Shown: in pieces, positions 1 through 5,779 of the stretch
How the letters are laid out: every line of letters begins with the position of its first letter
Numbering within the stretch: position 1 is the first letter of the stretch
NCBI GenBank assembly: GCA_903907885.1
Contig: CAIVPY010000085.1
Location: 1 to 5,851 of the forward strand
Direction: 5' to 3'
Source of the DNA: an uncultured Bacteroidota bacterium
Lineage (GTDB): Bacteria; Bacteroidota; Bacteroidia; UKL13-3
DNA length: 5,851 bases
Translations under genes and position numbers: made by a program
Notes under the pieces: model-generated
What the model saw: the letters and a program-made list of their open reading frames with translations, nothing else
Told to the model about the DNA's origin: nothing
Databases searched by the model: none

Positions 1-50
1 GCTAGCCCTATTTCTTTTATACCTAAAACCGCACCTTCATTAGGTACAGA

Positions 51-1490
51 TTATATTTGGCAAAGAATTTTTGTTGTTGGATTTTCGTTTTCAAAATACC
101 AACCGTTCGCTTGGTAATTATCCCAATTAGCATTGTACGCATTTTTAGGCAGAGTAGCTGTAGATGGCAAAATGGTAATATAATTTTTGTAAACAGTATC
201 TCTGCTTCCTGAAGGTCCCGTAACTTTTAATTTCACATCGTAGCTTCCTGGATTAGCATAAGTAATAGCTGGAGTTGGCGAATTTAATGCAGAACTTGTA
301 GCTGCAGAATACGTATTGGGTGTACCCCCATCAAATGTCCATTCGGCAGAAGTAACAGTTCCATTATAGGATGTTTGACGGAAAGTATAAGAGTTGTTTG
401 CACAAGTGGTTGTTGAGGTTGAAACATTGTTTAAAGTAATACCAAATGATGGTATTGGTGTACATGGAGTGGTAGCATCTAGCACACCAGTGTTCACTAA
501 ATTATCGGCAGCCCATAATTGACTTCTATAATTTTCTAATGAATAAAACATTCTTGCTCTTTGCTCCAATGTAAACATAACGCTGCTGCACGAACCGCCA
601 AAGTAATCCATAATGTTTTCCATCATATCTGGCAAATCAGGATTGTCTGTAGAACAAGTGTTGGTTAATGGATGTGAACACGAATCACCTCTACCTGAGT
701 TAACTTGGTTTTTGCTATAAGTGAAATAGGTCGGAGGGGTATCAAAAATATTATCTCCATTAATATCACAGCTATCTCCCTCAAAAGGGTGAGACAATCC
801 AAACCAATGCCCAGCTTCGTGTGCACCTGTATTATCTGCAATAAATTGACTACCAACCAAAATAATTCCATCAGTATTAGCTGGACTAAACCCAAAAGGA
901 AGTTGAGCATATCCACCTACTGCTTTTCCGTTTGAAAGAACGGATTCAGTAACCCAAAAATTCAAATATCTTTTAGTATCCCAACAAATAAGTTTTTTTA
1001 TTTCATTTGTTGCATTAACAGTTTGCTCAGTTTGGGTACGTGTAATACCTGTAGTGCAATTTCCTTCTGGATCTTTTTTAGCCAATCTAAATTCTATTTC
1101 GCTGCAATCAGCTATTAAATGCTGAAAAACAGGGCGAACATTTTTGGCTTTGTTTCCTTTATAAAAGTCATTCATTAAGGTAATGGTTGCTTGAATTTGG
1201 GCATCCGAAATATTTTCGCTACCGTAATTGTGCATTACATGAATTACCACAGGAATGATATATTTCGGTTGAGCACTTTTCTTTAAAATATTAGTTTTAA
1301 TCTCGTCTTTATGAATTTCGCGGTATTGAGCCCAACCTTGTTCAAATTGGTTTCTTTGTTGTAAATACAAATCAGGATTTTGATCTCTCAACAACTGATT
1401 ATACTGAGTAGTACCACACTTGAGATTTTGTGCATTGGCACCAAAGCAAAACAAAATCAAAGCACTTAGAGTAAAAATTATATTTTTCAT
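51..1490 (-). CDS. Secreted M43 (pappalysin/cytophagalysin-type) zinc metalloprotease with PKD-like domain, C-terminally short
   Basis: This 479-residue protein is a predicted secreted zinc endopeptidase. Residues 1-20 form a Sec signal peptide (Lys at 2, a hydrophobic core, ANA before Gln21) with no lipobox. Residues about 75-325 are the catalytic domain. The zinc site is HEAGHWFGLSH at 224-234 (ligands H224, H228 and H234; catalytic E225), and the Met-turn is NIMDY at 292-296. This HExxHxxGxxH plus downstream Met arrangement is typical of metzincins of MEROPS family M43. Residues about 347-440 resemble a PKD/Ig-like fold, with a WTFDGG motif at 384-389 and a YANPGSYDVKLKV motif at 411-423. 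The protein stops about 35 residues after this domain, and no type IX secretion sorting domain is visible, although Bacteroidota relatives usually carry one. The reading frame stays open beyond the TAA to the window edge, so truncation is possible. The start is supported by the signal peptide and an A-rich leader. Family assignment is firm; substrate is unknown. Confidence 0.93.
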   Translation of the reverse strand: MKNIIFTLSALILFCFGANAQNLKCGTTQYNQLLRDQNPDLYLQQRNQFEQGWAQYREIHKDEIKTNILKKSAQPKYIIPVVIHVMHNYGSENISDAQIQATITLMNDFYKGNKAKNVRPVFQHLIADCSEIEFRLAKKDPEGNCTTGITRTQTEQTVNATNEIKKLICWDTKRYLNFWVTESVLSNGKAVGGYAQLPFGFSPANTDGIILVGSQFIADNTGAHEAGHWFGLSHPFEGDSCDINGDNIFDTPPTYFTYSKNQVNSGRGDSCSHPLTNTCSTDNPDLPDMMENIMDYFGGSCSSVMFTLEQRARMFYSLENYRSQLWAADNLVNTGVLDATTPCTPIPSFGITLNNVSTSTTTCANNSYTFRQTSYNGTVTSAEWTFDGGTPNTYSAATSSALNSPTPAITYANPGSYDVKLKVTGPSGSRDTVYKNYITILPSTATLPKNAYNANWDNYQANGWYFENENPTTKILCQI

Positions 1491-1511
1491 ATTTAATTAA
1501 ATTCAGGTTAG

Positions 1512-1540
1512 CAAAATAGTAATATTTATGTGTATGTCAA
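1512..1540 (-). promoter_or_regulatory. Weak candidate promoter for the M43 protease gene
   Basis: Read on the minus strand, TTG (1538-1540) is followed after 19 bases by TATTTTG (1512-1518). This resembles the Bacteroidota -33/-7 pattern TTG-N(about 20)-TAnnTTTG, but is one base short in the -7 box. It would give a leader of roughly 15-20 bases before the start codon at 1490. The match is imperfect in AT-rich DNA, so it could be chance, and the gene might instead be co-transcribed with the phosphoesterase gene 81 bases upstream. Confidence 0.2.
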
Positions 1541-1571
1541 TATCAAATTCAAATGGGTTGCATCATATTTC

Positions 1572-2063
1572 TTATCTTTTTTGTTCCCACACTTCTAAAT
1601 CAGATAATTTACCCTCAAAAATATTTACCCTGATGGCTGTGCAAATTTGATGAAATCCGTGATTTCCAGCTGCTCCCGGGTTAATGTGCAACAAATTGTT
1701 TTTTTTATCTCTCATTACTTTTAAAATATGAGAGTGTCCACAAATCATTAAATCTGGTGGTGATATTTTTAGGATTTTTTTAAAAAGTGGAGAATATTTT
1801 TCGGGATAACCACCAATATGTAGCATACAAACCTGCAGCCCTTCGTAAATAAATTGGTTAACTTCGGGATAAATCAACCTAACATCTTGTCCATCAATAT
1901 TTCCATAAACAGCACGAATGGGTTTGAAATTTTCTAACAACTTAACAGTTTCGGCAGTGCCCCAATCACCTGCATGCCATATTTCGTTACAGTTTGCAAA
2001 AAAACTATACAAGCTAGGATTAATGTATCCGTGGGTATCTGATAATATTCCAATTTTTGGCAT
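1572..2063 (-). CDS. Calcineurin-like metallophosphoesterase, YfcE/MJ0936 family
   Basis: This 163-residue protein is a small cytoplasmic phosphodiesterase that uses two metal ions. The whole motif set is present in order: DTHG at 9-12 (ligands D9, H11), GDWG at 32-35 (D33), GNID at 54-57 (N55, usual catalytic pairing D57), H82 in LHIGG, GHSH at 109-112 (H110, H112), and the closing NPGAAGNHG at 128-136. Length and single-domain layout match the YfcE/MJ0936 group, which hydrolyses model phosphodiesters in vitro and whose cellular substrate is generally unknown. There is no signal peptide or membrane segment. The ATG at 2063 is preceded by CAAA and leads straight into the first beta-strand (PKIGILSDTHG), so the start is secure. 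The gene lies 81 bases upstream of the M43 protease on the same strand and diverges from the rhomboid gene across a 54-base gap with an inverted repeat. Family is certain; physiological role is not. Confidence 0.95.
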   Translation of the reverse strand: MPKIGILSDTHGYINPSLYSFFANCNEIWHAGDWGTAETVKLLENFKPIRAVYGNIDGQDVRLIYPEVNQFIYEGLQVCMLHIGGYPEKYSPLFKKILKISPPDLMICGHSHILKVMRDKKNNLLHINPGAAGNHGFHQICTAIRVNIFEGKLSDLEVWEQKR

Positions 2064-2082
2064 TTTGATAATGGCTTATAAA

Positions 2083-2098
2083 GTTGCAACATTGCAAC
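2083..2098. repeat. Perfect inverted repeat in the divergent gap, possible operator
   Basis: The sequence GTTGCAACATTGCAAC contains GTTGCAA (2083-2089) and its exact reverse complement TTGCAAC (2092-2098), separated by two bases. It can equally be read as a tandem direct repeat of TTGCAACA (2084-2091 and 2092-2099). It occupies the middle of the 54-base space between the start codons of the divergent phosphoesterase and rhomboid genes, where a dimeric regulator could act on both. No convincing -33/-7 pair is visible in the gap. The repeat is certain; the operator role is inference. Confidence 0.4.
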
Positions 2099-2117
2099 AT
2101 TATTTTTCAAAGTTCAA

Positions 2118-2729
2118 ATGAGTATCACTTTAATTATCATAATTTTTACATCAGCCCTTAGCATTTATTCTTTCTACAACCCAATGGGTATGCACAAGCT
2201 GATTCTAAATCCTTATCAAACCAAAAACAGCAAAGAATGGTATCGCATTGTATCATCTGGTTTTATTCATGCCGATTGGATGCACCTTTTTGTAAACATG
2301 TTTGTGCTTTATAGTTTTGGAAATATGGTTGAGTATTACTATGAACAATTATTTGGAGGCACCGCAATAGTGGCCTATTTGCTTTTATATGTATCGTCTA
2401 TTTTTGCTGCCAATCTACCCACTTTTTACAAGTACCAAAATCATTCGGGTTATAATTCCTTAGGTGCTTCTGGAGCAACTTCGGCCGTTTTGTTTGCCTC
2501 TATTTTGTTTCAACCTTTTGCGAAAATTTATTTGTATTTTATACCTATTCCAGGCATAGTGGCTGGCATTTTATATCTTTTTTATTCATATTACATGGAT
2601 AAAAAACAAGCAGATAATGTGAACCATGATGCTCATTTTTGGGGAGCTGTATATGGTGTGGCATTCACAATAGTTTTGAAGCCTAAAGTTGTTTTAATAT
2701 TTCTGGCACAGTTGGGTTTACACTTTTAA
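2118..2729 (+). CDS. Rhomboid-family intramembrane serine protease
   Basis: This 203-residue integral inner-membrane protein should cleave transmembrane segments of other membrane proteins. The rhomboid signature is complete: GFIHADWMHLFVNM at 48-61 supplies the conserved H51, H56 and N60 (the last two equivalent to GlpG H150 and N154). GASG at 116-119 contains the nucleophile S118. HDAHFWGAVYG at 170-180 contains the catalytic partner H173 and the helix-packing glycines. About six hydrophobic segments can be seen, near 3-20, 55-72, 82-99, 115-132, 138-158 and 172-200, the minimal bacterial six-helix rhomboid core. The loop at 100-113 before the serine helix is polar. The ATG at 2118 starts the first helix directly; there is no Shine-Dalgarno sequence. 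The gene diverges from the phosphoesterase and overlaps the convergent barrel-protein gene by four bases at its stop. Activity is likely because the dyad is intact; no substrate can be named from context. Confidence 0.95.
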   Translation: MSITLIIIIFTSALSIYSFYNPMGMHKLILNPYQTKNSKEWYRIVSSGFIHADWMHLFVNMFVLYSFGNMVEYYYEQLFGGTAIVAYLLLYVSSIFAANLPTFYKYQNHSGYNSLGASGATSAVLFASILFQPFAKIYLYFIPIPGIVAGILYLFYSYYMDKKQADNVNHDAHFWGAVYGVAFTIVLKPKVVLIFLAQLGLHF

Positions 2730-3343
2730 AACAAGAATCCTATTCTGATGTCGTAAGGGCGGCCATAAAAAGTATTTTTAGCATCATACAAAACATTATA
2801 TAATAGCATAATATAAGTTCCTCCTTTGCCCGAACCTGCTGCCATATAACCACCGCCTAGGTACAAATTATTGTTCCAGAAATCTTTATCTACAAAATCA
2901 GCTTTTGAAACATCATAAACGGGTGCTGTGAAACTAATTCCCTGATATTCTCCATAGCCAAATAAATTTTCTACCACATTATATTTCGCAAATATACCAG
3001 GTCCAAGTACAGTAGTTGAAAACTTTTTAGTAGAAGAGTTATACGAATTTGTTGCTGTTATTGAAGAGTATACAAACAAAGGGTCAATACCTAGTGAAAA
3101 TTTTTCTGTTAATTTATAACCTACAATTGGCTGAATTAGAAAATAAGAATTATTGGTAGAAAATGCCAACCCGAAATTGCCACCATAATACAACTTGTCT
3201 GCAAAAGAAGATTTCTTTGTGCCTTCATATTGTTCAATTTTAGCTTGTTCATCCACTTGTTGCTCGTCTAGTTGCTGGGCTTTACGCTGCGAAAAACAAG
3301 GTATTGAGATAAGAATACTTAGAAGAAGGAGGAGCGTTTTCAT
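2726..3343 (-). CDS. Small secreted protein predicted to form an outer-membrane beta-barrel
   Basis: This 205-residue protein begins with a clear signal peptide: MKT, a run of Leu/Ile to about residue 15, then PCFSQ, with cleavage probably around 18-19. Pro before Cys16 argues against a lipoprotein. Residues 19-46 are a polar linker rich in Gln, Glu and Lys. From residue 51 onward alternating aromatic and polar residues suggest about eight beta-strands (roughly 51-62, 66-77, 81-96, 109-122, 127-137, 158-170, 173-187 and 195-205), joined by short turns such as KLTEKF and longer polar loops. The protein ends in RIGFLF, with the terminal Phe typical of barrels inserted by the BAM complex. Size and strand count fit an OmpX/OmpA-like eight-stranded barrel in the outer membrane. 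No specific family or function is recognised. The gene diverges from serC and converges on the rhomboid gene with overlapping stop codons. Confidence 0.8.
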   Translation of the reverse strand: MKTLLLLLSILISIPCFSQRKAQQLDEQQVDEQAKIEQYEGTKKSSFADKLYYGGNFGLAFSTNNSYFLIQPIVGYKLTEKFSLGIDPLFVYSSITATNSYNSSTKKFSTTVLGPGIFAKYNVVENLFGYGEYQGISFTAPVYDVSKADFVDKDFWNNNLYLGGGYMAAGSGKGGTYIMLLYNVLYDAKNTFYGRPYDIRIGFLF

Positions 3344-3407
3344 CAGATTAATTTTAAGCGAATATCGTAAAATTTACATTGCTTTAGAATGTGAATTATA
3401 TTATGGA

Positions 3408-3415
3408 CAAATTTA
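3408..3415 (-). promoter_or_regulatory. Candidate -7 box upstream of the barrel-protein gene
   Basis: On the minus strand these bases read TAAATTTG, an exact match to the Bacteroidota -7 consensus TAnnTTTG, about 65 bases upstream of the barrel gene's start codon. No TTG is found 17-23 bases further upstream, so the -33 element is missing and the call is weak. It lies in the same 136-base divergent gap as the serC promoter candidate, and the two would fire in opposite directions. Confidence 0.22.
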
Positions 3416-3426
3416 TCACATAAATT

Positions 3427-3457
3427 TTGGTTATTAGCTTATACGACTATTACTTTG
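3427..3457 (+). promoter_or_regulatory. Candidate serC promoter (-33/-7 type)
   Basis: TTG at 3427-3429 is followed, after 20 bases, by TTACTTTG at 3450-3457, which differs from the Bacteroidota -7 consensus TAnnTTTG at a single base. Transcription would begin a few bases downstream and leave a leader of roughly 15-20 bases before the ATG at 3480. That leader is A-rich, has no Shine-Dalgarno sequence, and has A at -3 and -6. Spacing and position are right, but one mismatch in AT-rich sequence keeps this tentative. Confidence 0.35.
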
Positions 3458-3479
3458 ATGCTCATTTAAATTAAACACC

Positions 3480-4556
3480 ATGAGTAAAATTCACAATTTT
3501 TCGGCAGGGCCAGCCATATTGCCAAAGGCTGCAATTGACGCAAGTGTTGAGGCTTTGCAAAATTTTGCAGGTACAGGATTGTCTTTAATTGAAGTAAGTC
3601 ATCGTAGTAAAGAATACGAAGCTGTAGTTGCTGAAGCCTGCCAATTGGTGAAAGATATTCTCGGGTTAAATGATGATTATGCAGTAGTATTTTTACAAGG
3701 CGGAGCTAGCCTTCAGTTTGATATGTTACCCATGAATTTTTTGGGAGAAAACGAAACAGCTGCCTATATAAATTCAGGAGTTTGGGCAGGAAGAGCAATA
3801 AAAGAAGCAAAAATGTTTGGTAATGTGAATGTGCTTGCTTCAAGTGAAGATAAAAACTTCTCATATTTACCAAAAGGCTTTACAGTTCCTGCAGATTCAA
3901 AATATTTTCACTGCACAAGTAACAATACCATTTATGGAACCGAAATGTTTGATTTTCCATATACAAATGGCGTTCCTTTGGTTTGCGATATGAGTTCAGA
4001 TATTTTTAGTCGCACAATTGATGCCAATAAGTTTGATATGATTTATGCAGGTGCTCAAAAAAACATGGGTCCTGCCGGAACTACTTTGGTTATCATTAAA
4101 AAATCTTTTTTAGAAAAACGTACTTCAAGAAAAATTCCTACCATGCTTGATTACAAAATACATATTGAAAATGGCAGTATGTACAACACCCCAAGTGTAT
4201 TTGCCATATTTGTTTGTATGCACACGTTGCGTTGGATAAAAGGCATGGGTTTAGAAGCTATGGAATCACGCAACAAAGCCAAAGCGGATTTGTTGTATGC
4301 TGAAATTGATAGAAATCCATTGTTTGTTGGAACAGTAGCTAATGAAGACAGAAGTAGAATGAATGTAAATTTTGTTTTGAACGACAAGTCATTTGAAGAT
4401 GAGTTTTTGAAGCTTTGCAAAGAAAGAAATCTAAGTGGTTTGAAAGGGCATCGCTCAGTAGGTGGATTAAGAGCAAGTCTTTACAACGCTTTGGAATTAG
4501 AAAGTGTGCAAGCTTTGGTAGATACAATGAAAGAGTTTGAAGTAAGTAAAAAATAA
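3480..4556 (+). CDS. serC: Phosphoserine aminotransferase
   Basis: SerC is a cytoplasmic, PLP-dependent class V aminotransferase that converts 3-phosphohydroxypyruvate and glutamate to O-phosphoserine and 2-oxoglutarate. In many bacteria it also acts in PLP synthesis on the phosphohydroxythreonine precursor. The 358 residues match the normal length. Family landmarks run in order: HNFSAGPAILP at 5-15, EVSHRSKEY at 38-46, QGGAS at 73-77 (cofactor phosphate region), CDMSSD at 169-174, GAQKNMGPAG at 191-200 with the PLP-binding lysine K194, YNTPSVF at 235-241, and GHRSVGGLRASLYNA at 323-337, which carries the substrate-phosphate-binding His/Arg. The ATG at 3480 gives the canonical N-terminus. serA follows 74 bases downstream on the same strand, a common pairing that places the second and first pathway steps together. 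No key residue is missing and the frame is intact. Confidence 0.98.
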   Translation: MSKIHNFSAGPAILPKAAIDASVEALQNFAGTGLSLIEVSHRSKEYEAVVAEACQLVKDILGLNDDYAVVFLQGGASLQFDMLPMNFLGENETAAYINSGVWAGRAIKEAKMFGNVNVLASSEDKNFSYLPKGFTVPADSKYFHCTSNNTIYGTEMFDFPYTNGVPLVCDMSSDIFSRTIDANKFDMIYAGAQKNMGPAGTTLVIIKKSFLEKRTSRKIPTMLDYKIHIENGSMYNTPSVFAIFVCMHTLRWIKGMGLEAMESRNKAKADLLYAEIDRNPLFVGTVANEDRSRMNVNFVLNDKSFEDEFLKLCKERNLSGLKGHRSVGGLRASLYNALELESVQALVDTMKEFEVSKK

Positions 4557-4567
4557 TTTTAAATGAT

Positions 4568-4618
4568 AAATTATAAATGTTGAATTAGTTATAGTTAAAA
4601 CATTTAACTTTATAATTT
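4568..4618 (+). repeat. Imperfect AT-rich inverted repeat in the serC-serA gap, possible attenuator or weak terminator
   Basis: AAATTATAAA at 4568-4577 is the exact reverse complement of TTTATAATTT at 4609-4618. Nested inside, AAATGTT (4575-4581) is the exact complement of AACATTT (4599-4605). The two helices overlap by three bases on the left side, so they would form a bulged stem or compete. The right arm runs into a T tract (4616-4622), as in an intrinsic terminator, 10 bases before the serA start. The stem is almost entirely A-T and therefore weak, and similar repeats can arise by chance in such DNA. Confidence 0.3.
4580..4612 (+). promoter_or_regulatory. Candidate internal promoter for serA
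   Basis: TTG at 4580-4582 and TAACTTTA at 4605-4612 are separated by 22 bases. The second box matches the Bacteroidota -7 consensus TAnnTTTG at all positions but the last. It would give a leader of only about 10-15 bases before the serA ATG at 4631. It sits within the inverted repeat of the same gap, so serA may be transcribed independently of serC, or the gap may only modulate read-through. The sequence alone does not decide. Confidence 0.25.
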
Positions 4619-4630
4619 TTAATAGAAAAA

Positions 4631-5596
4631 ATGACAAAAATATTAGCAAATGATGGCATTGATGCCAATGGAAAATCAATTTTAGAAGCAGCGGGATTTG
4701 AAGTAATAACTGAAAAAATAGCTCAAGAAAATCTTTCAACAGAATTAAATAATTATGATGCCATTTTGGTTCGTAGTGCTACAAAGGTGCGTAAAGATTT
4801 AATTGACGCTTGCCCTAACTTAAAATTAATAGGTCGAGGAGGTGTTGGTATGGACAATATAGACGTGGAATATGCTAAACACAAAGGAATTAAAGTAGTT
4901 AACACTCCCGCCTCTTCAAGTATTTCTGTAGCAGAGTTGGTGTTCACACATATTTTTACCGGTGCCAGATTCATACAAATAACTAATCGTGTGATGCCTG
5001 ATAAAGGAAATACTGAATTTGGCAATTTGAAAAAAATTGCTTCAGAAGGTATTGAGCTAAAAGGCAAAACCATGGGAATCTATGGCTTTGGCAGAATAGG
5101 TCAAGAAGTAGCCAAAATAGCTATTGGCTTAGGTATGAAAGTTCTTGCTTTCGACCCTTTTGTTAGCACAATTGATTTAAGTTTGGATTTACCTGCATTG
5201 GGACAAAACTCTCGAATTAAGGTAAATATTAACACTGTTAGTGAAGAGTCTGTGGTAATGCATAGTGACTTCATAACATTTCATGTACCATTTAATGAAG
5301 GAGATAAAGCAATAGTGGATGCCAGAAAAATGGCGAAAATGAAACGTGGTGTTGGGTTAATCAATTGCTCCAGAGGAGGTGTAATAAGCGAAACTGATTT
5401 ATTGGCAGCATTAAACTCAGGTCAGGTAGCATTTGCAGGCCTAGATGTGTTCGAAAAAGAGCCGCCCGTTAACATGGACATTTTATCCCACCCTCATGTC
5501 TCTCTTAGCCCGCACGTTGGAGGAAGCACTAAAGAAGCCCAAAATCGTATAGGTCTTGAAATGGCCGAAAAAGTGATTGAGTTTTTTAAGAAATAA
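4631..5596 (+). CDS. serA: D-3-phosphoglycerate dehydrogenase, short form without ACT domain
   Basis: SerA is a cytoplasmic NAD-dependent D-2-hydroxyacid dehydrogenase that oxidises 3-phosphoglycerate to 3-phosphohydroxypyruvate, the entry step of serine synthesis. The 321 residues contain the split substrate domain (about 1-95 and 290-321) around a Rossmann domain (about 100-285). Visible motifs are RSATKV at 48-53, GRGGVGMDNID at 68-78, the dinucleotide motif GFGRIG at 152-157 with the ribose-binding D175 after it, NCSRGG at 245-250 with catalytic R248, DVFEKEP at 272-278 with catalytic E277, and SPHVGGST at 293-300 with catalytic H295. The 29-residue Arg-Glu spacing equals that of E. coli SerA. 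The protein ends right after the substrate domain, so the regulatory ACT domain of long SerA forms is absent. The ATG follows a GAAAAA leader. Placement 74 bases behind serC distinguishes it from other hydroxyacid dehydrogenases with reasonable confidence. Confidence 0.93.
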   Translation: MTKILANDGIDANGKSILEAAGFEVITEKIAQENLSTELNNYDAILVRSATKVRKDLIDACPNLKLIGRGGVGMDNIDVEYAKHKGIKVVNTPASSSISVAELVFTHIFTGARFIQITNRVMPDKGNTEFGNLKKIASEGIELKGKTMGIYGFGRIGQEVAKIAIGLGMKVLAFDPFVSTIDLSLDLPALGQNSRIKVNINTVSEESVVMHSDFITFHVPFNEGDKAIVDARKMAKMKRGVGLINCSRGGVISETDLLAALNSGQVAFAGLDVFEKEPPVNMDILSHPHVSLSPHVGGSTKEAQNRIGLEMAEKVIEFFKK

Positions 5597-5636
5597 ATGT
5601 ATAATACTAATTGTTTTATTATCATACAAGTTCTAA

Positions 5637-5671
5637 TTGTATAATAGGCTTACAAACACGTTGTAATTTTG
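5637..5671 (+). promoter_or_regulatory. Candidate orphan promoter downstream of serA
   Basis: TTG at 5637-5639 and TAATTTTG at 5664-5671 are separated by 24 bases. The second box is an exact match to the Bacteroidota -7 consensus TAnnTTTG, though the spacing is slightly long. It points toward the tRNA terminator and no ATG-started gene lies ahead of it, so it is either spurious or drives a short non-coding transcript. It also falls inside a stop-free frame (5611-5784) that lacks an ATG. Confidence 0.18.
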
Positions 5672-5748
5672 ACGAAATTTTCGGGGTGCTTGAAAGTAGA
5701 ACTAAAGTGAAGATTTTTGCTTTTTTTGCACACTTGGCACAGGTTAAC

Positions 5749-5779
5749 AAAAAAAGGTTTTCAGAAAACTCTGAAAACC
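5749..5779 (-). terminator. Rho-independent terminator of the tRNA-fMet transcript
   Basis: GGTTTTCAG (5756-5764) and CTGAAAACC (5771-5779) form a perfect 9-base-pair stem with a 6-base loop. On the minus strand the stem is followed by seven U residues (complement of A's at 5749-5755). It starts 11 bases beyond the 3' end of the tRNA, the expected place. In the plus direction only a broken T-rich stretch follows the stem, so it would be a poor terminator for serA. Confidence 0.85.

Noticed and set aside
1..117. Plus-strand open frame from the window edge to the TAA at 115-117
   Set aside because: It mirrors the codon register of the minus-strand protease and is short. Only continuation left of the window could make it a gene end, and the overlapping protease sequence is better supported.
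665..935. Open frames of about 76-83 codons on both strands within the protease gene
   Set aside because: They lie in other frames of a gene with a full catalytic signature and show no domain or compositional support.
1491..1502. 12-bp palindrome ATTTAATTAAAT directly before the protease start codon
   Set aside because: It is pure A/T in an AT-rich leader. Similar TTAAATTAA-like strings precede serC and the barrel gene, so it reflects leader composition rather than a specific site.
1918..2121. Plus-strand open frame reaching into the rhomboid start region
   Set aside because: It overlaps the well-supported phosphoesterase gene antisense and has no motif; it ends at the rhomboid start only by chance.
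3326..3334. AAGGAGGAG on the plus strand, a textbook Shine-Dalgarno sequence
   Set aside because: It is the complement of Leu codons in the barrel protein's signal peptide. No start codon follows at a usable distance, and the plus-strand frame over it lacks protein-like features.
4151..4739. Minus-strand open frames antisense to serC and serA
   Set aside because: They are opposite to intact, recognisable enzymes, are hydrophobic or low in complexity by codon mirroring, and lack start context.
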